Source: Mauremys mutica (lineage: Eukaryota; Chordata; Testudines; Geoemydidae). From it: a DNA stretch of 64,000 bases. Positions within the stretch are counted from its first letter, which is position 1. Every line of letters starts with the position of its first letter. This document shows, one piece after another, positions 46,313 through 57,710 of this stretch. The notes under the pieces are model-generated. The model saw only the letters and a program-made list of their open reading frames with translations. It had not been told where the DNA came from and made no database searches. The stretch is from positions 13,549,925 through 13,613,924 of the forward strand of contig NC_059087.1 in assembly GCF_020497125.1 (NCBI RefSeq), read 5' to 3'. Position numbers and translations under genes: made by a program.

Positions 46313-47129
46313 AAGGATAGATGGGGATCCTCTGACTTCTGTACAGGATCCTGAAGAAACCCCAGGGACCACAAGAACATCAGGGCCTTTGTGGCTTAAT
46401 TATTTATTGTTTGATCAATCGGTCTGGTGTTGAAAGGCAGGGGGGAGGGGTTATCGATAACCCTGCAACCTAACCACACCAGGGAATCACCCGTAACAGC
46501 TTCCCTTACTCCTCAGGTCTGCCCAGGAGCTACCAGCCTTTGCACTTGTGAAGTAAGGTGGGACTCCACATGACTAGATTGTGAACTCCGTCCTCCATTG
46601 ACTTGAATGGGGTTACTCACATGAGTAACTGCTCACCAGTGGGAATAAGAGGGTCCCAATCCTGGCCTTAAATAAATAAGTTGAAGACAAAATGTGGAAG
46701 CCTGTGAATAACTTAGCCACAGTGGAGGGGGAAGCACTTGGGTTTACTAGCACGTGTTTCATGTCCCCCCTCTCCCCATTAACCCAAATTTAGAAGACAA
46801 GCCCAAAGCCTGCTGAGTTAGGTGGATGACCTTGAAAGCGGACAAGAAAGCCACTGTCACTATGCTCACGTGCACTGACAGTCGGCTGTGTGCACAGCGA
46901 TCCCTGTCTCCTTCCAGGGACGGAGTGGAAGCACTGCATTCATAACATCAGAGTGAGATTATCGGCTTAAAACATCTGCCTCGGGGATGTGATCGTCCCC
47001 TCTGTAAAAAGCCAGGTGTCTTGGCTCTACAGTCTGCCTGCAGAAAGGAAGAGGTGGTGGTTGTTTTTAAAGTTTGGGCCCTCTTGTGGCTTTCTTCTGA
47101 AAGTGAGTTGGTGGAAATGAAAGAGAGGA

Positions 47130-47218
47130 GGTGGGTGAGGTAAGACATTTTATTGGCCCAACTTCTGGCAGTGAGAGAGACAAGCCTTCTTACACAGAGC
47201 TCTTCCTCAGGCCTGGGA
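47130..47218 (-). repeat. Dispersed repeat, same family as 42361-42445
   Basis: On the + strand: GAGGTAAGACATTTTATTGG, CCCAACTTCTGGCAGTGAGA, AGAGCTCTTCCTCAGGCCTG. It is inverse to the nested copy at 42361. Confidence 0.75.
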
Positions 47219-47767
47219 AATGACACACTTCTCACCGTTGATTTATAGCAGCAGGTATCTGACTGAAAACAAGGCCAGTGCAGGCTGCCCTAAGAAGCCT
47301 CTCCTGTTTAGAATATCTTCCAGCCTCCATGCAGTGTTTTGCTGTCACAAGGCCCCATTTCAGCAGCCATTGGACATGGAAGGAGGTAGTTGTGGTTTCA
47401 AGGCCCTCCCAAGCTTCTCTGCAGAACACTCTTGGGGGCTGAGGAACAGTTTGTGCCAATGTTCTGCATCCCTCTCATGAGGAAGGAGACAACCACTGGT
47501 CATAGAAGCTTTGTCTAAACGGGTCACCCCACCTCCCACTAGGCAGCTGGGTCTGACATTATCTGGAGCTAAAGAGACGCCCAGGTCAAACATTGACTAG
47601 CCATCCTATGAGCTCTCACACATGAGCTGAAGCATGACGGTCACTATGGCATTTGCCACCCTGCCATGAGGCAATCAGTTATTTTTAAGCTGGCTGCAGC
47701 CTGTAACAACATCCCCATGAACACACGGGTCAGCGATGGGGATAGAGCCTGGGACCTTCAGCACAAA

Positions 47768-47842
47768 AGGCCCTGATCCAGTGCCCACTGAAGTCAGCAG
47801 AAAGACTCCCACTGACTTCATTGGGCTTTGGATCAGGCCTCC
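47768..47842. repeat. Palindromic MITE-like repeat
   Basis: AGGCCCTGATCCAGTGCCCA on the left and TGGGCTTTGGATCAGGCCT on the right are inverse copies separated by a second inverse pair (ACTGAAGTCAGC / GACTTCA). It is about 75 bp. Confidence 0.75.
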
Positions 47843-50535
47843 AAAACCCAGGCCTCAACCATTTGGGCTTAAGGACTGCTATTAACTCTTCCTCACATCT
47901 CTCAGATCCCCAATGGGCTTTGCATGGAGATGGGAGGCGACAGTGATTGGCCCCTAAGGGTGAAATGGACTCTACTGTATTTATTAGCAACCAGTTCTGA
48001 GCAGCCCTGTAATGAAGACAGGTTGGTGACAGACAGGTCTATTCTCCTCAGGAACATATACTGCGCCCTTCCATCAGGAACTTCACAACAAGACCCTCAG
48101 ATCTGAGGGGAAACTGTGTTCATTTCTGCAACATTTAGTCTCAAATTGGCCAGAAAGTTGACTGCTTGAAGTCAAAGCTTTTCACTCTCTCTCTCCTTTT
48201 TATCTGCAGACCTTATGGTAACAATTGGCTATTTGAAGACAGGTTTAGGTAATGTGCATGTTAAGAGTTTTGAACACCAAGCAAAGCCTAGGGCCTGGAG
48301 CCCTTGGAAAGCATCTGACACTGAAATTCAAAAGGAACGCAGGAAACCCTCTGCCAGGACACCTCACTGACTACATAAAGACACTGCCTTCATAAAGCCT
48401 AATTGTGTTCACTGCAGGGGAGGGGGAAATTATACAGCTCAGACCTACCCAAGCCGGCTCATTGATTCGCTAGTTAAATCTGTCCACAGAATTGATCTGT
48501 CCACAGCATAAGTAAATCCAGGGTGTATTACATGACGGTGCTGTGGAGGTACACAGGGAGCATAAGCCGCTCTTTTATGTGTAAATAACACTGCGTACCA
48601 TAACCCTCTAACCACTATTAAAGTAATCAGTACCTGAGAGTAATCAATACCCAAGTTGCTGCAGGCTTAAGTTCACATACTCTGTTCTCTGGTACTGTTA
48701 TCCCACATTTAAATCAAGATATTTCAGGGAAAAAAACAAAACCTCATTTAGCTGTAGTATAGGGGCCTAATTCTCTACTCTGTTACGCCATTGAAGGCCC
48801 TCAAAGGCAGTGGCCAAAAACGGGTGTACCAGAGTCTCGACTCAGGGCCTGTATGTTTAAGATAAAGGCATTTTGCGGGCGTTATGAAATGTTATTTTTT
48901 CAGGTCTCAAGAAGGCCATGAACAAACCCTGTAGCGACAGCATGCACCACTAAAGCAAGCATACAATGGGAACCTGTTCCCAAAGATCCAGATGCGTTTG
49001 CTAATTCAGAACTCTCCAGGAACAACACACGAGATCAGAGAGCTGTGATATGATCTTGTGTGCTCTGGTGTGCAATTCTACTGAAGTCTGGCCTTCATCC
49101 TGATATAACTGGGATCAGAATCGAGCCTTATCGACACCTGAGACAGACAAGACTAATACATTTCACTTTCAGGAAGTTATTAATGAAATTCAACATAAAA
49201 TTGGCTTTCATCCCATTACTTTTAGCTACCCTCCCTTCTACCATTCATTCCTCGTCCTTTTTGGTGTTTACAGACTCCAGATATCGTAGGCTTTTCTCCC
49301 TTCCCTCTGCTAAATTGATGCTCAGTCAAGCTCTGCATATTCATCTTTTTTACTCCTTCCTTATAAATCTGGCAAACGTTCCAGCATTCAGACTTAATAC
49401 TGGCTTTGTTAACATTTAAATTAGGATTAAAATGAAAATTTGTATTAGGAAGAGACAATAATTTGAGTTCCAATAGTTTCAGGGATGGCAAATCCCCCTG
49501 ACAGTTTGCTTACTACTGTTCCTAAGGTCAGCCTTCACTGTCTTAAGTTTTGAAGACAAATGCTGGTCATTTAATTTCGATAGATGTTAAGCTCTTAGGG
49601 TAGAGACTGTGGCTTGATTTGTGTGCATACAGTGGTTGAGTGCTAGCACAATTTAAATGATAATACATGGAAACTGTTATCATCAGGTAGGAAACAACGT
49701 AATGATTCCCAAGGCTTGTTTTAAAATTAAATCCACTGTTGCTGAGAAGCTACAAAAAAATCAGTGTTGCTGGTTCTCTCTCTGGGCTGCATTAAGAAAG
49801 CTTGTTCTGAAAGGATTTATCAAACCCAGAGTGAGAAGAGAGAGGCCAATTCAAGTTTAAACCTATTTCAAGAGCACCAGCAAAGACAGACACAAGCGGA
49901 CACACACAGTACAGATTTACTCTAGCCATTAAAACATTTCTTGTCTCCTTTTATATAGCACTTGTATTAGGTTCTTAATTTTCTTTGAAGTGTAACTGTA
50001 TGAGTCTTTTCAATGCACCATAAAACTAAAGACCTAACCACCTGTGATAAATAGAGATCCTACCATACTTTTTTCAACAGCAGACATGTTAATTGTGATG
50101 TGCTGACTAATTTCCAGTTTGGGTAATTTAAAAATTTTCTATGTCGTTTCAAATTGATAAAGAATTCTCCACTTCCTGACTGAAACTTTTGCATTGTGCT
50201 TCAGTGCATTGTTAAACTGCTGCTATGTTCTGCAACAGAGGTGGTTTCATTTTAGTGGTAAATGAAGAAATTCCTATCTATATTGTCTGTAAATCACATT
50301 GTTGCCAACTCTCATAATTTTATTGGGAGTCTTATGATATTTGTTTGCTTCTTTTAAAGCCTTAGCCGCTGCAATCAAGCAATTGGATATGAATCAGTGT
50401 GCTTGGTTGCTTGCTTTTTTTCAAGTAAGTTTCTCATGGTGGCAGAGGAGAGCTTAAAAATGTGAACCAAGTGCACTCTACAGATTCAGAAACCAGAAAG
50501 CAAATAAAAAGAATCCCAAATGTATTATTATTAAG
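47843..50535. other. Intergenic, no gene
   Basis: No exon or recognised repeat; A/T-rich towards the right. Small open frames only. Confidence 0.5.
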
Positions 50536-52132
50536 TAGGGCTGTCAGGCGATTAATCTCACTGTTAAACAATAATAGAATACCATTTATTTAAATATTTT
50601 GGATATTGTCTACATTTTCAAATATATTGATTTCAATTACAACACAGAATACAAAGTGTACAGTGCTCACTTTGTATTTATTTTTGATTAAAAGTGTTTG
50701 CACTGTAAAAAAACAAAAGGAACAATATTTTTCAATTCACCTAATACAAGTACTATAGTGTAATTTCTTTATCATTAAAGTTGAACTTACAAATGTAGAA
50801 TTATGTACAAAAAAAACCTGCATTCAAAAATAAAACAATGTAAAATGTTAGAGCCTGCAAGTCCATTCAGTCCTACTTCTTGTTCAGCCTATCGCTCAGA
50901 CAAACAAGTTTGTTTACATTTGCAGGAGATAATGCTGCCCACTTCTTGTTTACAATGTCACTTGAAAGTGAGAACAGGCATTCTCATGAGACTGTTGTAG
51001 CTGGCGTCGCAAGATATTTACGTGCCAGATGTGCTAAAGATTCATATGTCCCTTCATGCTTCAATCACCATTTCAGGGGACATGTGCCTATGCTGACGAC
51101 TGGTTCTACTCAATAACAGTCCAAAGCCATGCGGACCTTCGCATGTTCATTTTCATTATCTGAGTCAAATGCCACCAGCAGAAGGTTGATTTTCTCTTTT
51201 GATGGTTCGGGTTCTGTAGTTTCCGATTTGGAGTGTTGCTCTTTTAAGACTTCTAAAAGCACACTCAACACTTCGTCCCCCTCCGATTTTGGAAGACACT
51301 TCAGATTCTTAAACCTTGGATCCAGTGCTGTAGCTATCTTTAGAAATCTCACATTGGTACCTTCTTTGTGTTTTGTCAAATCTGCAGTGAAAGTGTTCTT
51401 AAAATGAACAACATGTGTTGGGTCATCATCTGAGACTACTATAACATGAAATATATGGCAGAATGCATGTAACAGAGCAGGGGACATACAATTCTTTCCT
51501 CTCAGTCACAAATTTAATTACTGTATTTTTTTTATCAAGCGTCATCAGCATGGAAGCATGTCCTCTGGAATGGTGGCTGAAGCATGAAGGGGCATACGAA
51601 TGTTTAGCATATCTGGCAGATCAATAACGTGCAATGCCAGCTACAAAAGTCCCATGCAAATGCCTTTTCTCACTTTCTGATGACATTGTAAATAAGAAGA
51701 GAGCAGTATTATCACCTGCAAATGTAAACAAACTTGTTTGTCTTAGCAATTGGCTGAACAAGAAGTAGGACTGAGTGGACTTGTAGGCTCCAAAGTTTAA
51801 TATTGTTTTGGTTTTGAGTGAAGTTATGTAACAAAAAAAATCTACATCTGTAAATTGCACTTTTACGATAGAGATTGCATTACAGTACTTGTATGAGGTG
51901 AACTGAAAAATACTGTCTTTTGTTTATCATTTTTACAGTGAAAATATTTATAATAAAAAATATACACTTTGATTTCAGTTAAAACACAGAATACAATATA
52001 TACGAAAATGTAGAAAACAGCCAAAATATGTAATTAATTTCAATTGGTATTCTATTGTTTTACAGTGCAATTAAAACTGTGATTAATCGTGATTAATTTT
52101 TTTTAGTTAACTGCAATTAATCGACAGCCCTA
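50536..52132. mobile_element. Fold-back hAT transposon with transposase remnant
   Basis: Ends TAGGGCTGTC and GACAGCCCTA are inverted repeats. The long arms also pair. For example, CAAGTTTGTTTACATTTGCA at 50905-50924 is the exact inverse of 51717-51736, and the subterminal GATTAAT motifs match. Flanking octamers TTATTAAG and TTTTTAGG agree at 6 of 8, so the duplication is weak. The unpaired centre holds a hAT transposase fragment (51110-51487, - strand). It is 1.6 kb. Confidence 0.85.
51110..51487 (-). pseudogene. hAT transposase C-terminal fragment
   Basis: The open frame of 125 codons contains IATALDPRFKNLKCLP, the conserved aliphatic-DPRFK segment of hAT (Ac-like) transposases, followed by acidic linker sequence. 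The conserved C-terminal dimerisation region is absent because the frame stops at 51110-51112 against the left arm. On its N-terminal side a stop lies nine codons before the first Met. It is the remnant of the gene that once moved this element. Confidence 0.8.
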
Positions 52133-52966
52133 TTTTTAGGCCAATCTCATGATTTTGGGGCCTGACTCGTGATTTTGAATGCCTGGGTTTGGCAATCCTG
52201 AAATTACTCTGTAACATACATTCTGGCTTGAAGGCTGTATTGGTACAAATCATTACCAAGATTACACTTTAAAATATTATTTTCCCCTTGTAATCCCCAT
52301 TAAACATTTAATAACTTTCCTGGATGTCCAGAAACACAAGTTATAAATTAAAACCTGGGCTTAGCATATGCTTTCAGTTTCCCAGGGATTTATATACAAT
52401 AAAACACCTGAACTGTCTAGCAGCAGTCGAATTCAGTAGAAAGAATGTCTTTGAATCATATATAGGGCCTGATGCGCCAAGGTACTGAGTGTTCTCAACT
52501 TCCACTGACTACATTGGCAGTTGAAGGTGCTCAGCAACATGACTGCATGTTGACACAGGATTCTGAGAACAGTGTTTGCATAATAGCACAAATCTACCCT
52601 CAGGAGCAATGCAACCGTCATGTTATCAGCTTGTGTTGTGACAGAATGAAATATCAGCTGGACCAATGACCTCTTCATGCACCATCCTTAAAACAGTTAC
52701 TTATGGAACATTTCTTTATCCCTGAAAGCACATACAAGGCCTTGGAATGACATTGCATCCTCTTCCACAATCAAAATTGAAAGAAGTGTTTGTGGGGTAT
52801 AATCCTGGGATGATATTATTGTGTTTGGAATATGTGTATGATTGTTATTGAGGTTCTGATTATTATTATATAGCACCAAAAGTGTGCCGAGTGTTTTATA
52901 GACAACTAAGAGCTGATATCCTGTAATTGATACTGTAGGGGGTAGACCCCTATGCCTTGCCACAGT

Positions 52967-53892
52967 CAGGGGTGAGCTGCAGCGGGTTCGCACGGGTTCG
53001 CGCGAACCCGTTGTTAAATTTAGCAGTCATTTTAGAACCGCTTGTTAAGGGCTGCTAAATTTAACAAAAGTTCCCGCCCACTCCTCTCCTGCTCCGCCCC
53101 CTTCTCCTCCCCCTCCCCTGCTTCCCGCGAATCAGATGTTCGCGGGAAGCCTGAACAAGCAGCATGGAGGCAGCCAGCAGGTAAGCTGGGGCGCGGAGGG
53201 GGATGGGAGGTGCGGCTGGCTCAGCAGCTCCCGGTCCCAGACCGCGGCTCCCTCCAGCCCAGCGCCAGCCCGGGGAGTCGGGCCCCGCGGCTGCCGCCGA
53301 GCGGCCGGGCCCCGGTGCCGGCCCGGGGAGTCGGGCCGAGCGGCTCGGCCCCGGGGCCGGCCCGGGGAGTCGGGCCGAGCGGCCGGGCCCCGGTGAGTCG
53401 GGCCCGGCCTGGGCGGCCGGGCCCCGGGGAGTCGGGCCCGGCCCGGGCGGCCGGGCCCCGGGGCCCGGGCAGTGTGGTAAGGGGGCAGGGAGGGGGTGGG
53501 TTGTGGGGGGGTGGATAGGGGTCAGGGCAGTCAGAGGGCAGGGAACAGGGTGATTGAATGGGGCCAAGGGTCCCGGGGAGCAGTCAGGAAAGAGCAGGGT
53601 TGGATGAGGTGGTGGGGGCACTCAGGGACAGAGAGAAGGGGTAGTTGTATGGGGTAGGGGTTCTGGGGGGCCATTGAGAATGAGAGGAGGGGTTGGGTGG
53701 CGGCAAGGGGCAGTCAGGGGACAGGGAAGGGGGGGATGGGTCAGGGGTCTCGGAGTGTGTGTGTTAAGGAACATGAGGGGTTGGATGGGGCACGACCCCC
53801 CCCCCACGGAGGGGGGGGAAGGAGGGAACCCGTTGTTAAAATTTTGGAGGGAGGAGGGAATCCGTTGTTAAAAATTTGGCAGCTCATCACTG
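52967..53892. mobile_element. hAT-type element with very GC-rich core
   Basis: It begins CAGGGGTGAGCTGC and ends GGCAGCTCATCACTG, inverted repeats of hAT form. Flanking octamers GCCACAGT (52959-52966) and ACCACAGT (53893-53900) differ at one base. GAACCCGTTGTTAAA occurs near both ends. The core holds a CGGGGAGTCGGGCC minisatellite (about 53260-53470) and then a G-rich tract. Long open frames here on both strands are artefacts of the repeat. Confidence 0.88.
53260..53470. repeat. GC-rich minisatellite (GGGGAGTCGGGCC)
   Basis: At least five copies of CGGGGAGTCGGGCC with GGCCGGGCCCCGG spacers. It is dense in CpG and lies inside the hAT element. Confidence 0.85.
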
Positions 53893-54249
53893 ACCACAGT
53901 GAGTAGACACAACTGGCTGAAACTTTTGGGAGGGGGTGTGAATTTTCAAAACTTTCCTGGAGTTATTCCATTTTGAATGATTGAAACATATAATCTGGTT
54001 TCATAAACTAATTGGTTCAAATAGCAAAAATCACTGGGGGGGGGGCGGGGAGGCGGATCTCCTCTGTGTTAGACGGTTGCAAGCAGTAAAACTTGGAGCC
54101 ACTGATGGAATAGCCTGTGACAAGGTGATCACTGTAGTGTCCATCCTGGGACCAGGCGAATGTGTGCTCTGGCATCCCTGTTCACATGTCTCCTCAGGTG
54201 ATGTGCTGCTAACTCCCAGAGCTGAATGGACCAGCGTGCGCCTGTGCTG
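53893..54249. other. Spacer between the hAT element and the ULK1 promoter
   Basis: No gene; a G run at about 54035. The sequence turns GC-rich at about 54,230. Confidence 0.5.
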
Positions 54250-55131
54250 GGCAGGGTGACTCACAGCTGGCGGCTGCTACGGGCTGTGTCTTTAAATGTG
54301 TCAGCTCAGCCCCTTCGCCTTAGGCGGCTGCTGCTGCTGCCGTCTCCGCTCCAACTCCCCCACCGCGCCTGCGCCCCGGCTGCCGGAGCTAGGACGCTCC
54401 GCTCCTCTCCTGCGCCCCGGACTCCGCAGAGCTTTTGTCTGAGGCTGGGCAGCGGCGGCTGCTCCCCGGATCGCTCCCGGCCAGCGAAGAAGGAGCCGGA
54501 GAACCCGTGCAGGGCATCGGATCTCAGGCGCCGGGCGATTCTAGGGGTGACCCTAGCACCGCTGGCTCCTGTATACAAACAAATGGGGGGAGGAAGGCAA
54601 CTCTTAAGGTGGACTTGCTCTTAAGGTGGAAATTTTTTTTTAAGGTGGACTTGCTCTTAAGGTGGATTTTTTTAAAGGTGGAATTAATTCTTTTTGTTGT
54701 TTTTAAAGCGGACTTGCTCTTGCATCAGCGGCTTTGGGGTGGGAAGGGCTGGGATTTCATCATGGGTAGAGGTTCTTAGCACAAAATCGGCAGGACAACT
54801 CCTCTTGATATCACTAGCCTGGTAGCAGGGGATGGGAAAGGCCGGTTGTTAGGGAACAGACGTCTCTCCAGGCTCTAACAATGACTAAACCCCAATCCTT
54901 CTCCAGGAAAAGGCAGCCCATGGAAGAAGAAGAGGTGGGAGTGAAAAGCCAGATGTTTAGTTGCCGAGAGGTTGATAGAAGAGAGACTTTACTTTTTCAA
55001 CAAGTCTCCAGCTCCTGATTGTTCTTAAGGAGGGGGGTGGGTGGGTTGTTTTTGTTTGTCATTAATTTTGGTTTTTAAACTCTATCAAATATTATTTACT
55101 ACCAACCACCTCTCTCGGACATACACTGGAA
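54250..55131 (+). promoter_or_regulatory. ULK1: ULK1 promoter / 5' UTR region
   Basis: A GC-rich, CpG-containing block (about 54,280-54,560) sits just upstream of the first coding exon. It contains an AP-1-type TGACTCA (54257-54263), an adjacent CAGCTG E-box and CTG repeats. A TTTAAAT is at 54291. The sequence then becomes A/T-rich, with degenerate TTAAGGTGGACTTGCT copies at 54603-54720. The start site is not determined. No ATG with the usual vertebrate ULK1 first-exon context is seen in the GC block, so this is probably 5' UTR or a non-coding first exon. Factor binding is inference. Confidence 0.6.
54603..54720 (+). repeat. Degenerate tandem repeat in the ULK1 5' region
   Basis: Five or so copies of (C)TTAAGGTGGA with GACTTGCTC between them (starts near 54603, 54620, 54641, 54655, 54675, 54705). 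Periods vary from about 15 to 35 bp, with T-run insertions. Confidence 0.7.
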
Positions 55132-55239
55132 ATGCAAAAGGATAAAGACATGGAGACTGTAGGAAAGTTTGAGTTCAGCAGGAAAGATCTGATCGGACAT
55201 GGAGCTTTTGCTGTTGTTTTCAAAGGGAGACACAAAGAG
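55132..55239 (+). CDS. ULK1: ULK1 first coding exon
   Basis: The exon encodes a short lead (MQKDKD) then [18 protein letters not shown] and [21 protein letters not shown] is the glycine-rich ATP loop of the kinase. The donor is GTAAAT at 55240, phase 0. The start is uncertain: the first ATG (55132) gives a 6-residue lead unlike the usual ULK1 start, while the second ATG (55150) begins at the conserved METVGKF position. ULK1 is the Ser/Thr kinase that, with ATG13, FIP200 and ATG101, initiates autophagosome formation. ULK1 rather than ULK2 is supported by later exons. Confidence 0.93.
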
Positions 55240-56072
55240 GTAAATAGTTTTTTCTCTTTTGTCTGTCTTTTCCACGACTTAAAGTGGGGAGGGTTTACCC
55301 CTCTTTGTCTGTGTTTGTCCCTATGGTTCTGTACTGTTGTCTCAAATTAAGTTAGTCTGTGTATTGTTTTGTTTATTACAAAGCTCCCCAGATAGGTTGG
55401 TAGCTAGGTGCCATGTAAATGCATATGCATTATTATATGTTATTGAGGGACACGTATATGAGCAGAACCCTTGAAAAAGTCTTTGTTTCTGGCTGGCCAA
55501 AATAAATAAAGAGTTTTAAAGTCAGCAACATACGCAGCAGTGAACTATCAATATTGGGTTGTGCTCTGGTGTCCCATAGAAACATAATAGATCAAAATAA
55601 TCTGCCCCCAAACCAGTTCAATTTCTGAAGTGTATTTGTGTTTATTAAATGTATGGCTTTTAGAGGAGGGCTGTTGTGGGTTTGGGGGTTTTTTGGGGAT
55701 CTGTTACGGTTAAATAAGAGGATACAGTCAATCTGTGGATTTTTCATCATTAAAGCTCAGGATAAGACCTGGTTCCCAGAATCCATTTATTTGCATTGCT
55801 TAAATAAGAGGATAACTGTAGTATAAAGTAATAAGAAAAACCTAAACCTTGGGAGTTTTCTTTTTTGAGCTGACCAGTCTAATTCAGCAAAGGGCAAGTC
55901 TGAACACGTACAGGGTATGTACTGGGATACTGAATTAGGGCCCTTTACCAATGCTCTGTAACCCCTTTGTCAGACATAATTGTAATCGGGGAGAGACCCT
56001 GGTTTCTTAATGCCATTTAATACTGAAATTGACATTTATCTTTTAAACTATGCATACACATTTAACTTTCAG
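55240..56072 (+). other. ULK1: ULK1 intron 1
   Basis: It is 833 bp, donor GTAAAT, acceptor TTTAACTTTCAG (56061-56072). No other feature recognised. Confidence 0.8.
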
Positions 56073-56165
56073 AAACCTGGGCTGGAGGTAGCTGTAAAGT
56101 GTATTAACAAGAAAAACCTTGCAAAATCTCAAACGCTGCTGGGGAAGGAAATCAAAATACTTAAG
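56073..56165 (+). CDS. ULK1: ULK1 second coding exon
   Basis: The 93-bp exon encodes [20 protein letters not shown] then [11 protein letters not shown], phase 0 at both ends. VAVK carries the ATP-binding lysine of kinase subdomain II, and the Glu of KEIKIL is the partner in helix C. The [14 protein letters not shown] sequence matches ULK1 and differs from ULK2 (which has a VAIKSINKKNLSKSQ-type segment) as I recall both. The donor is GTAAAG at 56166. Confidence 0.95.
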
Positions 56166-56254
56166 GTAAAGGCAGAAACTACTTTTTCTCTCCGAAGCTC
56201 TGTTATATATACGCTGTTGTTCCTAGTTTAGCATTCCTGTCTTGTTTTTTCTAG

Positions 56255-56296
56255 GAACTGAAACATGAAAATATCGTTGCCTTGTATGACTTCCAG
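56255..56296 (+). CDS. ULK1: ULK1 third coding exon
   Basis: This 42-bp exon encodes ELKHENIVALYDFQ, the strand after helix C in the kinase N-lobe, phase 0 at both ends. It lies only 89 bp after the previous exon, with acceptor TTTTTTCTAG and donor GTAATA. The next exon (EMANSVYLVMEY by family expectation) is not in the window, so the gene continues to the right. Confidence 0.95.
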
Positions 56297-57597
56297 GTAA
56301 TATGTCTGATTACATTGAAGTATTTGAGGGTGGGGGGACATTGGGTAAAAAGTGTAGATCTTAGGATGTTTGGACAGATGTTCCACTTAGAGCCTACTTA
56401 TATTAGGAAACGTCTCCCCTTTGTAAGACACGGAAATGTACTAGCATGACCAAACAGATCACTTATATTGTATTCCAGACCACAACACTCTGATATAATT
56501 GCTGGGGAGGGTGGTGGGGACCTACTTTGCTAATGTCCTTAGATGTTGTGCAGTGAAGTTTAATTCATGGTTAATATGTTAATGCGTGTTTCCTGGTGGC
56601 ATTATAAACACAAAAATACAATCATTCTTTTTGGCACTCCTGCCTTTTTTTTTTTCCTTTCGGAGGGTGCACACACGTTCCCTGTTACACGATAATTTGA
56701 ACGTATATAGGGTATAGAAGAGGGATGAGGTTGACTTTGTGGGCTATGTTTTGTTCAGTGGATCCTATAAATTGCAGTAGACTTATTTTTAGAAGGTTAC
56801 TGCTTCCTGTAAAGTTGTTTTTTCCCTCCGAGGTCAGCTCTAAGGATCGCTCCTAACAGGCAAGCCCTGATCCTAAGAGACCATTCTGAGGTACTCTGAT
56901 TATAAAAACCAGCTCTGCTAGGCAGCCCCTCCCTTCTTACTGTTCTTTGGGACAGGTTTTATTGCACACATTATTTTATTATTATTTATTATTATTTTAG
57001 TGACAGTAGATTCTCAATAGACTGGAATCCTTTTGTGTACCTATGCAGTTAGATCCTAGCATGGGAGAAGTCGGAATGTGTATTTCCAGCCTAACCTCTC
57101 TTGTTTGGGAATGACAGCTTTAGTTGGTGCAATCAGACCAGGCAGCACCAGGGTTGCTGTTTTTGTTGCTTATCTGTGGTTCAGTATGCAAAGTGATGTC
57201 ACGTGGCCTGCAGGCCTCCTTGTTTGTTGACATTCGTCCTGCCCTCCTTCATTGGTGCAGCCAGCCTTTTGCATCACTGTGCAACGAGATCCCCAGCTGG
57301 GTGGTAGAGGCTGCCAGCAATGCCTTCTGGGAGCTATAGTCTGCATTCCTCACTTGGTATTAGTGCTCTTTTAGGCAGGACTACATTACCCACCATGCAT
57401 CTCTCTCTGCTGGGAGATGGGGTAGATGCTGCATAGGGGAGGTTGTTCTGGGTCAGGTACAGTACTCGGGAAGGGAAGGGTTTAATGCTTGCATTTTTTT
57501 TTAAAGGCAGATGAGCATGGATTTTTTCAGACCCTGTTTTCTGGGGGTGGTGTGTGGGAGTTGGGAATAGGATTAGTCCATGGCAGCATATCTTGTT

Positions 57598-57710
57598 AGG
57601 GTGACCATAAAATCGGGACAGTCCCGATATTTGGGACTTTTTCTTATATAGGCTCTATTTTACACACAAACACACACCCTGATTTTTCACACTTGCTATC
57701 TGATCACCCT
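57598..57710. mobile_element. MITE with AGGGTGACCA ends
   Basis: It begins AGGGTGACCATAAAATCGGG and ends TGATCACCCT. Inside, GACAGTCCCGATATTTGGGA and CTTATATAGGCTC are the usual body of this common reptile fold-back repeat. It is 113 bp. Confidence 0.75.

Noticed and set aside
53042..53621. Long Pro/Gly/Arg-rich open frames on both strands (up to 186 codons)
   Set aside because: They lie in the GC-rich minisatellite inside a hAT element; low stop density follows from base composition, and both strands are open at once.
54435..54779. 114-codon frame in the ULK1 5' region
   Set aside because: It starts with TTG, not ATG, in GC-rich 5' sequence; no reason to think it is translated.
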